Assembly: GCA_027596075.1 (NCBI GenBank)
Contig: JADGJC010000045.1
Span: 62,001-126,000, forward strand
Length of the DNA stretch: 64,000 bases
Reading direction: 5' to 3'
Origin: Rhizophlyctis rosea
Taxonomy: Eukaryota > Chytridiomycota > Chytridiomycetes > Rhizophlyctidales > Rhizophlyctidaceae
This document shows positions 30,840-43,900 of this stretch, in pieces. Below the pieces are notes generated by a model. The model ran no database searches and was not told the DNA's origin. It was given only the letters and a program-made list of their open reading frames with translations. Position 1 is the stretch's first letter. Every line of letters begins with the position of its first letter. Position numbers and translations under genes: made by a program.

Positions 30840-32127
30840 CTATTTCTGCTCTGGAGGCGGCGCGTAAATCACTGGAGCTGGAGCACCAGCGGAACTGGCA
30901 GGAGGAACACTACCAGGAGGAGCATAGTACCCCTGCGGGGCAGGTTGTCCGTAAGTTTGGTACATGGGCTGTTGACCGTACGGCTGTTGCGGGTAAGGCT
31001 GTTGGCCGTAGGCGGGCTGTTGAACGGGGCTGCCAGGGGGCGGTTGGTAGTACAAGGCACTGGCCCTGTTGTCAGGTTGCTGGACAGGGTAACCGTACAC
31101 GGGAGCTTGAGCAACAGTTCCCATGGTTGGAGGAGCGACGTTAAGTACACCTGTGCCGCTGTTAGAGTTGTTGTTCCTGTGCCTCATCCAGATAATCAAG
31201 ATGATGATGAGGACGATGACTGCGATGCCGCCCACGACACCACCAACGATGGCACCAATGCTGGGGCCGGAGGATTGGCCTTGTGCGGAGCCATCGTCGC
31301 CCCCGGGGGTGACGAGAGTGTTGGTTGCAGATGAGGTTGCGGAGGCAGAACGGGTGGAGGTGGTCGGGGAGGAGGACTGGACAAAGTTTTGGCATTGGAT
31401 TTTGTACCATTGGCCACTTTGGCCGCCCCAGCAACTGGCGTCAGTTGCATTGAAGGAGAGTGTGTCGTTTCTGACCAAGCACATTCCATCGCTAAGCAAG
31501 ATAATGATATTAAATTTAGTGAGAGTCCGATCTTCCCGGAATGATGACTTGCACTGACTTACTTGTAATATTGGACAGTGCTGCTGGTCCCAGAGCATGT
31601 AGCCCGACTCGATTCACCGGTGTTGAGCAATACACAGCTGCCCTGCCCTTGGTACTGCCTGCTGGAAGGAGTACCTGACTGACAATCGGATTGAGAGGCG
31701 TAAATGGATTGCATCCAGAATTGACTGGATCCAGAGCTGGACGCTGACAAGCCAGGGATGCTGCTCGAGTCCTGAAGATTGCCAGTGACACAGACACGGG
31801 ACCCGGAAAGTGCATTAAGTTGGAGGTCGATGTTGCTGGTGCAGGTGATTGTTGTGGTGGCATTGTTGGAGCCGCAGGCGGCGCCGTTTTGGTTGTTCAT
31901 GATAACTTCGGTGATTGTGCCTGGTGGGTGTTCATGACATTGTTTATGGGAATGTAAGCAATCGGTTTATGAATCAGTGTAAACAAAGAAGAGGTTAGAC
32001 TCATACCTCCACAGTTTGCTCCAGAATAGTATGTGGTAATTGTGTACCCCCCCGCCATAGGGGCCCAAGAGAATGACAGCAACGCCGTAATGGCGGTGGA
32101 GAGTCCAACAACCTTGCCGGCAACCAT
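30840..32127 (-). CDS. Single-pass membrane protein with Cys-rich ectodomain and Pro/Gln/Tyr-rich tail
   Basis: Three exons are visible: first 32127 to about 32008, then 31905 to about 31560, then about 31493-30840. A signal peptide (MVAGKVVGLSTAITALLSFS) is followed by a Cys-rich extracellular part rich in Ser, Asn and Thr. That part has about ten Cys residues spread over YYSGANCGG, SDCQSG, GSCVLLNTG and ASCWGGQSGQWYKIQC. After a Ser/Thr stalk there is one transmembrane helix (GAIVGGVVGGIAVIVLIIIL) followed at once by basic residues WMRHR, giving a type I topology. The ~100-residue cytosolic tail is built from irregular PQQPYGQQP-like repeats, a composition seen in proteins that phase-separate or bind WW/SH3 domains. 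A cell-surface sensor or wall protein is likely, but its function is unknown. Confidence 0.75.
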
Positions 32128-32718
32128 TGTTTGCTACTTCTCGTGGTGAATTCAAATCCGGTGTGAAATGCTTCCACTTCGGTGTTAGCTGATGCTCACA
32201 AATTATGAGGATGAGGAGGAGAAGATGCCCAGTTTTTCAAACCTGAGGGCTTCTGGGCTCCCGATTTGACTCCAACGTGGAAAGTTGCCTCTTCCCCATG
32301 TCCGAACAAAAATCCTTCTCCAAGCTGAACTCAATAAGCCATTTGAGTCGTACAAGGTTACAAGGTACTTCCTTTGTACTCCCATAAAACGCGAAACCGG
32401 ATTCCCTCCTCCTCCGATATTTCCGAAAACAGTGATATCGACAGCGTGGTCCGCCATCAGCTTCTGCATCGTGAACACTTTGTGAAAAGATGGAATGAAT
32501 GATTGTGCGCAGAAGGGTCCCACCAAGGGTCTTCCGCGTCTGTATATCAGTGTTTGCCATCACATCCAACACACTTTCTCGTGAGCACCACTGCCAAGCG
32601 AGCAATTGATGGGTCCGCTATGATTTTTGCGATGTATTCTCGATAGTCCATATTGCGTCGTTACTTCAACTATCTACAAATTGGTATGTTCTATATTGTT
32701 GGGCACCTATCCTATCTC
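32128..32718. other. Intergenic region between two minus-strand genes
   Basis: These 591 bp separate the membrane-protein start from the end of the metalloprotease gene, both on the minus strand. No gene is seen. Confidence 0.35.
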
Positions 32719-34373
32719 TTAATCTACGGCCAACTTGATCGCTGGAGGATCCACCAACTGCTCCACCCCGTTCCCACTCGCATTAGCCGCCTTTGCGGCC
32801 TCACCCATCCAGCACTTACTAGTCGTCGTGTCCATCAAGCTCTTGATCTGCATTATACTACATTCAGAGAACCGGTGCGCGTTAGAACTCGAGGTTTGGA
32901 TGGCCGGGAACATGGTGAATTTGTTCTTTGGCAGGCACATTTCCGACTTTGCTAGGGTGGCGCTTACTTCCGTGTCGTGCTCGGAGCCAAAGACGTGACC
33001 AAGCTCGTGCATGACGACGGAGGTGTATTCGGAGAAGGTGAAGCGGCCGTTGTTGTCTGAGGCGGAGGTTGCGTATTGTTTGGGGGTGCAAAGGGAATTT
33101 GTGTAGGCGACACCGATGGTAGGGGCTTGGAATGGAGCAGACGTGAAGACGAAGGTCGCGCATACGGACGGGTCGTCGTTGATCTGTGGGATGGCGCTTG
33201 CGACGTCGTTTGCGAAGTTGATGGCCGTTTGGGCGTGCATGGGGTCGGATGAGGTGGTGATGTTCAAGCGCGTCGCGTTGCTCATGGCGTAGGTGTACTT
33301 GATAGCGAGACGGAGTCCGAGCTGAGATTCAAATTGGGAGGATACTGAGGAGATGAGAGATGCCATGTATGCGTGGGGTGAGTCGTGTAGCTCTGCAAAG
33401 GATGTTGTTGCAATCGCTGCGAGATTACAGGTTTTGAGGTTGGGCGTTGGAGTAGACTTCGCGGTAACGGTGGTGGACGTACGGCTGACCGAAGATGAAG
33501 TTGCCGGCGATTTCGAAGTGGTCTTGCGCGTTGCGGCGGTAGTGGTGGTTTTGCCGCTTTTCGTTGTTCGGGTTTTCGGAATGTTCGGACTTGGGGCAAG
33601 GGTTGGTTCTGGAGCTGTGGCCGACTCTGTCTCCTCACCCGCTGTGCTTGTCGCTTCAACGCTTGCAGTGGGTTCCGCAGCAGTGGGTGTTAGAGTAATG
33701 TTCTTCAACTGCTGCTGCAATGCCTCTACTACAGCGGCAGCTATGGCATCCACCAGCTTGTTCAATGCATCATCCGTCGTTTGGGTTGCCCGCTTGGACA
33801 TCCCATTCCTTCCCTTGACATCCAAACTATGATAAACTATGGTTTGCCCCGCTCCCTTCTTCCCAATGAATTTCTCTGCGCCTTCAAAATGCAGGGTGTC
33901 CAATTCCTGGGTGCCGAAGACCGCCGATCCTTCCAAAGCTCCTGAAGAGTATTTGGTTGCGCGTACGATGGAGTTTGGGAAGCCGGTCACGAAACCGGTA
34001 AAGAACTCTGCATTGGAAAGTACCGAGTTTGAGGCAGGGTAGGATGGCGCGAAAAGGTCGGTGTGAGGTCGAAGGTTGATCTCAAAAAATCTACAAAAGA
34101 GACAGCCTTAGACGCAAGTCATCAGGACCCACTTTGCATATAAAACAATACTCACTGCCCACGGTAAGGCAAACGAACAACAACAGTGTCATCGGTGTTG
34201 CGCTTTTGGAGCGGGTAGAGCTCGGGACTAGCCTTTGCTGCAATCTCCGCGTAGTTGAAGATGTCAGTGCTCAGCCGCTGGCGGCGAATGAGCTGGTTAG
34301 GTATAGACAATGCATTGGCGGTAAAGACTGCAGCAAGTAGGAGGGCCGCTTGTAGGATTGCTTGAGAGCGCAT
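32719..34373 (-). CDS. Secreted ADAM-like zinc metalloprotease
   Basis: Two exons (34373-34156, 34090-32719) join in phase to give 529 residues. A signal peptide (MRSQAILQAALLLAAVFTANA) precedes a propeptide with the ADAM-type strand FFEINLRPHTDLFAP. A Ser/Thr/Pro/Lys-rich linker of about 100 residues follows. The catalytic domain shows the zinc site HELGHVFGSEHD (HExxHxxGxxHD), with a downstream CSIMQIKSLM that can serve as the Met-turn. This is the metzincin arrangement of M12B/ADAM peptidases. No disintegrin or transmembrane region is present. The protein ends soon after the catalytic domain. A longer N-terminal frame exists, but the Met before the signal peptide is the sensible start. It probably digests extracellular host or detrital protein. 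Confidence 0.8.
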
Positions 34374-35422
34374 TTTTGGAAGAGTATGAAGAGTCAGCAC
34401 CGGTCTGGCTGCCACCGGACTGCAACTCTGACGAGTGAAGTATGGAGATGACGACGAGGCGATGGATGAGGGGCGAATGGGCAATTCACCACTTATCAAA
34501 CTTCACTCACGCCCTTGAGCTCATCACACTCATTGACCATACCATTCACAATTTCACATAGCGTCTTTGATGACCCATGAGTAGACTTTTCATAAGTGGG
34601 ACGGGCACATGCACGCCAACGGTGCCAAACTGGAATGTTTCATCTTCAACCTGAAATTTTAGGTTGTCCAATGCCCAGCACTCAAAGTCTCAAAGCTCTA
34701 TGTTCAGCTTGTATTCAATAAGGTCGAGCTCATAGTTGCTATTCGACGGGGTCTTTGATGCAGTGACTCTCAAAGATCAACCAGTGTCACAAGGAGAAGA
34801 GAGACGGGGAGCCCCTGAACCTCCTGTGCTACAGATGTCTTTCAAAGTGTGCGGCGAGGCGGGTTGAAAGAACAAACAACTCCTTGCCGCAATTCGATCC
34901 GCAGCAGGGGTTACCGTGCCACCAAGCGCCTCAACCAGATTCTTTGTGGGGACCCTTTGATGATTATGCAAGCCAACGTAAGCGGTTACATCCAATCACG
35001 GGATCGTCACAGTAAATAAACGTTGGAGAGATCTGCGCCGCGCCATCGTGGCCGAGGAAGGGCCACCGTGTTTTGGTGGAAACAATCTCACAAAATCTAA
35101 TCACATCCAATCGTTTCTCTATATATGCACGGGACAGGTAACAGCCGGTAGCGATAAGGTAAGCTTGTCAGAGGCGGAGGGTTTGCGCTATGGCATTTTG
35201 ACAACTCAAGGTCAACTCTGCGTTTCCCACTACAGACGTTTCCCATCGCATTCGCCTCAGGCTTGGCCGACTCTGAAGTCAACAAATTCATTCCTGTCCA
35301 TACTGAACTGGGCGCACTGCAACATATTAGCCAAACAATAGAAGCGGACCATATCTCTTGCTTCCAAAATCGTCAAAGCCAAGTTATCTGGTCGCAAAGT
35401 TTACTCACACACCTTTGAAACG
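34374..35422. other. Divergent intergenic region, protease / CK2 beta
   Basis: These 1049 bp hold no supported gene. They form the upstream region of both the metalloprotease (minus) and CK2 beta (plus). Confidence 0.35.
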
Positions 35423-36903
35423 ATGCCTCCCCATACCCACTTGGCCGACCGCGCGCCCATTCTTTACCAAGGAGACGTTTACAGCCAGAAAGCGCCGACA
35501 GCCCCTAACGTTCCCATATCTTCACTGAAACACATATACCCTCGTGACGCTCAAACTCCTCGTTCGATCTCCGCTGAAGAGCCTTCTTTTATGGAGAACA
35601 GTCGAGCGGATCACGGAGACAGAAACTACTCTATAACGGGCGTGACTGTACCGCTACATACATCAAATTCTTCCTATGGGCGAAGCAGGGGTGGGTATGA
35701 TTATTCACGGGGTCGAGGTGGAGGTGGAGGGGCCAATGGGGCTGGTGAGGATGACGATGAAGAGGACGAGGTAATGGGAAACGATATGTATGGCGATGGG
35801 AGTGGCAGAGGGAACGGGGATGATGACAATGATGAGCGTACGTGGGACATCGTTCGATGTGCGCTGTGTAGCATGTTACTTACCATTAACGATCGCAGTG
35901 TCGTCAAACTCATATGTATCAGACAGCAGTTCAGGAACATCGTCATCTGTAGTATCTTGGATCAACTGGTACTGCTCATTACCAGGTACGCTTTATCATT
36001 CAATTTGAATCAAGAAAAACCAGAATTTGAAAACCTGACCCGTTTGGCCCGGCTCCATCAGGTCACGAATTCTTCGTCGAAATCCCAGAAGAATTCATCG
36101 AAGACGACTTCAACCTGACCGGCCTAAACTCCCTCATCCCTCACTACAACGAAGCCCTCGACATGGTCCTTGACCTGGAATCCGAAGAACCCCTCGTCGA
36201 GTCTCAGATGACGCAAATCGAAGCACATGCCGAAGCGCTGTATGGACTAATTCATCAGCGCTATATCATTACAAAGCAAGGGCTGCAGTCCATGGCGGAC
36301 AAGTATCAGAACGGGGACTTTGGCGTGTGCCCGAGGGAGTTGTGTCATAGGGCCTTTGTTGTGCCATGTGGGTTGACGGATCAGTTGGGAAAAGGGACGG
36401 TGAAGATGTTTTGTCCTAGGTGTGGGGATATATACCATCCGCGGGAGGTAAGTGCCGACCCGTCTCCTGGCTTTATGCACGGCTGGCAGCAATGGATTAT
36501 ATCAAGCTCTTGACATCTCATTTTTTATGAATAGGCCAAATTTCAAAGCATTGACGGCTCATACTTCGGCACCACGTTCCCCCACATGCTCTTCATGACA
36601 TACCCCAGCCTCGTCCCAGCAATACGACAAGCAGACTTTGAGGATCCCAACATGGTCCTACCAGACTACGAAGTCTATGTCCCACGGGTATTTGGTTTCC
36701 GTATGAGCGAGCAGAGCGCGACGGGCCCGCGCATGCGGTGGCTAAGGTGGAAGGAAGGCATGCCGGAAACCCTAGTAGCGGGGGAGGCAAATGGGATCAC
36801 AACACGGGGGGCATCGAGGAGTACGGCGGGGACGAGAACGCCTCCGGATGGGTTGGAGGAGGAGCGGTTGTCGGAGAGTGAGGAGGAAGATGCGGTGCAA
36901 TGA
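35423..36903 (+). CDS. CKB1: Casein kinase II regulatory (beta) subunit with long N-terminal extension
   Basis: Four exons (35423-35837, 35899-35985, 36062-36447, 36535-36903) join in phase to give 418 residues, about twice the animal length. The canonical CK2 beta core starts at SWINWYCSLPGHEFF, continues with IPEEFIEDDFNLTGL, and holds the zinc finger CPRELC..CPRCGDIYHP that drives dimerisation. GTTFPHMLFMTYPSLVP and YVPRVFGFRMSE follow. The C-terminal ~60 residues are a charged tail. The whole first exon (138 residues) is an extension with an RG/G-rich stretch (RSRGGYDYSRGRGGG) and a strongly acidic region full of Asp/Glu. CK2 beta normally carries its acidic regulatory loop and autophosphorylation site near the start. 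The tetramer phosphorylates acidic Ser/Thr sites throughout the cell. Confidence 0.93.
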
Positions 36904-37155
36904 TTTTTCGTAGAATTTGAAAAGGCTTTAGCACTTCTTTTTTACATGTTGTATAGATTTCAAAGTATAAGTGCTTTCTGATGGTCGTGAAACAACCGTC
37001 AATTGTAAATTCAACCATGTCGCCTCCGGCTGAGACATTGTTTCGGACAGCGGGCCACAAAACTGTTTCACCGCATGAGAGGGCAGTGCGCCGCAAACCC
37101 GCTCTGAACCATGCAATCCATAGAAGGATGGGTATATGTCCCAAAAAGTATACAA

Positions 37156-40100
37156 TTATCTCTTCATTTTGGATCGTATCGATCGCAAATCTGCCAAATG
37201 TCGCATGGTTGGTCGGCCATGTGGACAATTCTGCAACATTTCCAAGATGGCGGGTGTAAGCTTCCCACAACCAGGTAACGACGCGAAAAATCGATTATCT
37301 CCAACATACCCAGGGTTGATTCATTTTACCCATATGTCGCACGATCTATGGAAGGGAACGAAGCGGGCGTCAGGAAGATGGTACCCAACTCCCCGCAACA
37401 GCAACAAACATTCTTTACCCTCGTCATTTGACCCGAATCCAACGGCATACCAATCATGACCGACTTCCTACAAGCTTTCGAAGCCCATATCGCTTCCATG
37501 CGCGAGCATTGGACCTCTTGTGGGCTTACTGCCTCGTCTGCCAGTTTATGCAACAGTTCTTCGAAATCTGAACAGAACGGGCCAATCAGTGTTTGGATTG
37601 GGTATCGGAAATGAATAGGTCGTGATCCGGGACAGGTACCTGCAACCCCAAATGTACTCCTGCTATGTGGAACCGACACCAAGTTTACCCGTTGCCCCGG
37701 CGATGCCTCAGGATCTATGTCCACAGCGAAACCTTTTGACCTGCATTCACAGTGTTGGGGTCTGATACTTGCTGCGCAACTGGAAGAAACACCAACCTTA
37801 GCACGTCCTGTCGCTCCATCGCAAGTAGCTCTTGTTGTGCAATTAAATCTAGGCGAAGAGGTCTGCCAATGTATGCATGAGTGATCCTCTCGACAAAGAG
37901 CTACCTTCAAAACCAGTACATACTGTATCAATCGTTGAGTATCTGCAGGCATCTGTTTAAACGTCTCAAAATTGAATTTCTCATCACTTTGATTGGCTTT
38001 TAGTACAAACTCCACACGAAATGTGAGATGCTCTCCATCATCCTTACCTAGCATGTTGGTCAATAATAAACAAATCGTCACCCAGTCGTGCAATGATGAA
38101 TCCTAAATTGAACTGTCCCAAAACTTCCATCTTCTCAAAATCATCTTTCGTCACATTCCTATTTAGCTCTTCCACGGCGAGGGTATCCTTCTCCATTGTT
38201 ACGCCGAGTTGGAATCGGTTGTCATCGCTGTTTTGTGAGTTATGATCATTGTCCTCCGGCGGTCTCTTGCGCTTTAGTTGGCGAGAATCGAAGTGGGCGA
38301 AAACATCCTCTTGTATACTGGATATATATGATGTGGAGTCGGTGCGGGTAAGGGTAGCCGGTGCAGATTCTGTTGCATGTAGGGATTGGGGTTCGGAAAC
38401 GGGGCGAGGCGGGGAACGAAAGACATTTGTTGTTGTCCGATGTGACGCTTTTGGCAATGCGCGGGTTGTCAGCTTTGACGGCTTCTGTGACACCGACAGT
38501 CGCATTAAGTTAGATCCGGCAAACCAAGGCAGTGGCGTCAAACTCTTTGAGAAGGACGTGCTCGAGTGATGGACATTATTATCTTCCACCATGACCACAT
38601 CCTGACTGCTCGTTTCCATCAAGGCCTCATCATCTTCCACTTCATCGTCATCTGATAATGCCACCGGTAGCTCATTGCTATCAATTGCAGATGTTGATGT
38701 TGGAGAGCTCGTCGCAGACGATAGCGCTTCGGGCTGGGTGAAATGAGAAGTAATCGAAGTGAAACCGCTCGATGCAACAGTCTGAGATGCATAAGTGCCG
38801 CAGAACGTCTCCAGAAACTCGCGCAAGGAGTCCTGCATATGCGGAAGATTGAATTTATGCAGTCGCATGCGTTTCGAGCACTTTGAGCAAATACTACCTT
38901 CAGACTTGCAAGCAGCTCATTCTCGTCCTCGATGAAGACGGTGCGCTTATCCGGAGTTACGTTCCGATCGTAGCTGCCTGCATGGAAATACATGAGCAAA
39001 TCAAGAGTTTTTTGCTAAGAAACGAGCTGTCCTTACCCATGGGCACATTGAGGTTCAAAATCAAGATTGGGTACTGATGTGACGAAAACTCACGGTACAC
39101 CTCATTCATCGCTCGAGCAATCTAAGGTTGACAGTGAGTTCAGCAACAAGACTTCAAGCGATGAACGCAAAGACGCGCAAAGACCTTGGGGAGATGGCAT
39201 GGACGGTCATTGATTGATAGGAACTGCCTATCTGGACTATTGCGACCACAGTGACTTCCAGCTCTGTGAAGTTTTCAATACACTGTTCGCTGCTCAACGA
39301 CAATATAGACAAACCCACTTGGAAATGTAACCAACAAGCTTGATATGCCTAGGAATGGCATTTCAGTCACATTGCAGAGCGAGTCCGTGGATTGGCTCAT
39401 TGCATCTAACCTTTCTGATTGAACCTCCAAATCCAAGTCCACTTCGACTAGCTGATTTAGTGTCTTCAACCCGAACACGTTCGTGATATTGTCTTTGAGG
39501 GATTGATTTGCTTGCGTCGACACCACTATTGTCCGCGCTCTGCTCAGAGTTCATGAGTCGTCGCGGAAAAGGTCCACTTTCCTATGTGCACACATACCCT
39601 TTCCCGAGCTGATTGCTGCACGATAATTTCACCCCAGTGCAAACCAGGGCGTAAGCTTGTACGAGTTCAAGACATTTCGAAAACTCCTTCTTGATGTTCC
39701 TCTTAAATTCTCGATAACGAACAGGTAAATCTTCGAAAAGGTTGCTGATACTGATGGTTGTCCCTACATCCCAACTATGCGATCAATAGTCAATTATGCA
39801 AAGTCCGCGAAGAATTGAACTTCCATTTTTCACAAACACAGCACAGCATTGAACATGGCGCGCAATGTGGTGAATGGCACAAGTATATAGATACCTTGTG
39901 TTCTTGCTATGGGACTCTTCCTTTCAAGCTTCCCAAGCTTATTGTATTCAAGGCAATAGCCAGATGGAGCTGATTCTTTTGTACTCGTTGTCACCGTCAA
40001 CCGACTGATAGCGCACAACGAACTCAGTGCTTCCCCTCGAAACCCAAAAGATTCAGCGGAGTACAAATCCTCGAAAGCGGTGATTTTAGAAGTATAGTGT

Positions 40101-40491
40101 TTCAAGGCTGCAGTGTACGAAATGAGTTTCGTCCAGCGTTTTTGAAAGCAGCCCACATACCAAGCGCTTCGAAGTCTTTCTCCTCTATTCCACCGCCATT
40201 GTCTACGATCTGACCGATTAGATGTATCATTCGGTATAGCCAGCTTTTGCTCAGCACGTACCATGAACTTCAATATATTCGAGTCCATACTCTTTGAGGC
40301 GGATGTCAACCACCGTTGCTTTCGCATCCAAGCTATTCTCAAGCAGCTCCTGGAGACTCAAGCGGCTTAGTGGGGCGACCAGACGTGCTGTAGGACATAT
40401 GTCGCACCTTAACCGCTGTTGAGAGGTCCAAAATCACTTGACCAGAGCATATTCTGTGCACAGATGACTGGTCGATAGCCTTGATAGACAT
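37156..40491 (-). CDS. PMS1: DNA mismatch repair endonuclease PMS1 (PMS2 orthologue)
   Basis: About 13 exons run from the ATG at 40491 (MSIKAIDQSSVHRICSGQVI) to a TAA at 37158-37156. The N-terminal GHKL ATPase shows ELLENSLDAKATVVDI (Mg/ATP site), VHDNGGGIEEKDFE across an intron, and SFGFRGEALSSL. The middle is a Ser-rich linker with acidic patches. The C-terminal domain carries GQFNLGFIIARL and the metal-binding endonuclease motif DQHASDEKFNFE, created by splicing. ACRKSVMIG and the zinc ligands NCPHGRPTMRHL follow. These features identify the MutL-alpha endonuclease subunit that pairs with MLH1 and nicks the strand during mismatch repair. They separate it from MLH1 and from bacterial MutL without the endonuclease. 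The TAA lies just after SIRSKMKR. It is transcribed away from REC8. Confidence 0.95.
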
Positions 40492-40985
40492 GCCACACCT
40501 TCCAAAACACCAAATTGTGGCTGTTGTCAGTTGACTAAAATTACGACAGATAAACGAATGATAACAGACCACCGTCAGTGTGAGCCTTGCAACGCAAATG
40601 GAAGGTACAGTTGCTTTGTATCGGGGGTTCGAGCGTGTTACGTGGGGAAGACCGAAGGTGTGAAATGGCGAATATGGGGGAGCCCTGGTGCGGCTAATTT
40701 TAGCCTTCCTTGACAGGTCTACAAAGAGGTCTTGCCGGTATCGGACTGCGGGTTGCTCAACTGACTCCGTCTGAGCAACCAATCAAACCAAATGCGTATA
40801 TTAGTGTGGCGTATGAATGATGCATTGATTGATATATACATCCAAAGTTGTGGCCACAACAAGCACCTCAAATAAACACCTCGACTTCCCCTCCCCGTGG
40901 GAAAGTGCATCTGTTTCACCTTGAGCACTCCTACTCGCGAGTTGCGCACCATACACGTACGCATAGAGCGGTATATGACTCCAGC
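40492..40985. promoter_or_regulatory. Bidirectional promoter region PMS1/REC8
   Basis: These 494 bp separate the start codons of two genes used in DNA repair and meiosis. No coding exon is seen. Shared regulation is plausible but unproven. Confidence 0.45.
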
Positions 40986-43900
40986 ATGTTCTACTCCGAG
41001 GACTTTTTCGCTCGCAGGCAGTCAGGCCTGGCAGTGGTGTGGTAAGTAGGGCGACTGTGAGCATGGAAGTACCCTTAGCAACACCCTTTCACCAAAAAAA
41101 TCACAATTGCTGGTAAGAGCGGCGCTAAAAATTTGTCCTTACCAGGCTTGCTGCTACTCTCGGGCCTCGTCAGTCTTTCAGAAAGCTGTCAAAGAAGGAA
41201 GTCAACGGGGTCAATGTGGTGAAAACCTGGTATAATCATTTCCGCATGCCGGGCAGGGTGCACGTCTTGCAAAACTCATCTTTTTCAAACCCCTTAGTGA
41301 CTATCTCCAGTCTCCACCAGAGCCTTTGGCCTTACGCTTGACGTGAGCATTTCTATTTCGCTACAAACGGTCATTCTCATGCTGATAGCCTTGTCAACTC
41401 CAGGTCAAACCTCATGGTCGGAGTGACCAGGGTTTACTCTCAACAATTCACGTTCTTTCACTGTAAGTGAATCATGTCCTCTGACTTGGTCTACAATATT
41501 GAAGCCGTCCGTTTCAGCCGAGGTGAATCAAGTGGTCAGCAAGCTGAAACACGTGCTGGCCAACCTGCAGTCTGCGGACATTGACATGAACGTGGCTACG
41601 GCAAGGTATATTGGTCTTACTTATCTTTGCAGTCCATGAGTTGAACATCTGTCCATAGATACGAAGCCATCACCATTCCTCTGGAAGAGGAGGCCTTGGA
41701 GCTACCGCGTGAAGGACATTTCGTGTTGCGCACGGCATCATTCGTACGTCGCGCGGAGTTTGAAGTATTTGAATCAAAGCTGAACATATCAACAGGTGGA
41801 AAAAGACAAGAGCTTTGGCTGGACGAAGCTGCAGAGTCAGTCGTCATCCGAGGAAAACTCGGCTGGATGTAAGCTTGTAATTGTTATTAGCTATATCTCT
41901 ATTTCTCACCATCACCGCAGCCGCCCGAGGATCGCAAGGTGCAAGAAGCCATCGCAGCCATTTCTCTTTTGAGGACGGTGGAATTGCGGACAGCTCGCAT
42001 GCCGGGTCGTTGGGTTCAATCATTATGCCCCGGGATGATGCCTCATTGGGGTAAATATACGCGCCAATGCTTCCGAGAAAACACACACTGATGATCATTC
42101 AGAGGCAATACCTTTGACCCAATGGGCGAATTTGGCGAGTACGCCATTGAGTATGACCCTTTGGTTCCCCGAATGGATGAAGGCACTACAGGCACCAAGA
42201 ACTTGAATGGTGCGCCCGAGCTCGACTTCTTTGACGACCTGTTGGCGGACCACGATCCAAGTAGGAAGCGCAAAGTCCTCGGAATGGTGCGCTTCACATC
42301 TATCAAATTCGCAAGATCATACGTCTGATCCCGCGCTATTAGGGCGATGACGCCGACGTTTTTACCAACATGTCTGCGCTTGGCGAAGATCAATTTGACT
42401 TTCGTCCTACCGATGACCAACATGATTTGGGCGACCTGCTTCAACCGCATCCTCAGCTCGGACAAGAAGACCAAAACAACGCTGGTGCAGCCCCTCAAGC
42501 GCCAGCAAGGAAAAGACGTCGAATGAGACGCATCGTTGTCGACACTGAGGTGCATGCATTTGCAGATTTCTATTTCAAGCCTTGAACCTTACGCACAATA
42601 ATTCCTCAGATCGAATTGTCAAACGCAGAGATGGCCGGCATGAGAGATGCGGCTACGGCACAGCTGGACCAAGCCGAGCTGCTGATGAAGAAGAAGGCGG
42701 GCATGATTTCGTGGTTGAGTATGAGGAAGACATCTGGAACTCATTCACGCTTCAATTTTTCAGGCAAAGGAAAAGAAAGAAAGAGAACTGGTGACGAAAC
42801 TGTTCACGGAGCCGCCTTTCCGTAAGTTCGCAAATGCGTAACATCCTTAGTACAACAAACTCATTTGGACTAGGTATGGGGCATCAACTCACGGCCTTTT
42901 GGAACATGGCCACCAAGCGTCAGAAAGGTGACTACCCTTATCGCCTGCCATTTTCGATAGCAATGCATTTTCTTACGGTGACCCATGGACAGAAAGAATG
43001 AATGGAACCGCGAGCAGGAGACGCAAGCGAGCTCGTACTGATCACTTCGAAGCTGTCGGCATGGGTGTGTACGTTGCTAGCGACCTCAATGATCGAGTCA
43101 ATCTGACGCTTCTGATGACCAGATATGGATCTTGAAATGCCATTGAACTTTGACGACGGTCACGACAACTTGGGTTTTGCCCCCGTATGTTTATGATATC
43201 TCCCACTGAAGTCGGTTATATTGACACGGCTTCCCACAGGGAGATGGGTCATTGGACGACCCGGAACTCATGCGAGCAGGAGGCACGCGCAAAAGCTTGG
43301 CATCGCCTGGGATGATGCCCTGGCATCGTGCATCTCGTGGGAATTCGAGTGGTCAGACCAATGTTTGCTTTGCTCATACTAATGGGACAACCACTGAAGT
43401 ACACTCTCAGGACCCGAATCTGGTCGCTCTTCATTCTCAACCCCCGGAGACGACTTCCAATTCGACGTTCTGAGAGGGTACAATTTTATTTTGGCGAGAT
43501 ATTACGAGCATGGCCGCCAAGGAACTCACAACAGCGTTCAGAGGCTCGTCTTTTGGTAACTCAATCGGCGGATCGCCACTCAAGGACCTTCCCGCCATCG
43601 ACGGCCCTGACTTCGGTAGATCCACGTGCCACCGACTCGCCTTGCATTCAACGTGGCTAACTTGTAACTTCCCTTAGGTGAAGATGCGCCTTTCAATGAC
43701 GCCGAGATGACCGCTGCCGCTATGCAACGCGAAATGGGGGCATTCTTGACGTGAGTAGTGGCCAGATTTATTTACGAATTGCTCATACTAAAGCGCTCAT
43801 AATAGATATGTCAAAGAGATTGCCCACAAGGCAGGAACCGATTCGGGTAGGTTGCTGTGGTCGTCCGTCGTTCCATTCCATTCTTGACGTTCTTTATCAA

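Noticed and set aside
33353..33832. 159-codon plus-strand frame with hydrophobic Val/Ala runs
   Set aside because: Antisense of the Ser/Thr-rich linker of the metalloprotease.
40986..41300. RAD21/SCC1 instead of REC8
   Set aside because: The WLAAT plus VNVVKTC signature fits REC8; the mitotic kleisin usually reads WLAAHW with a different following segment.
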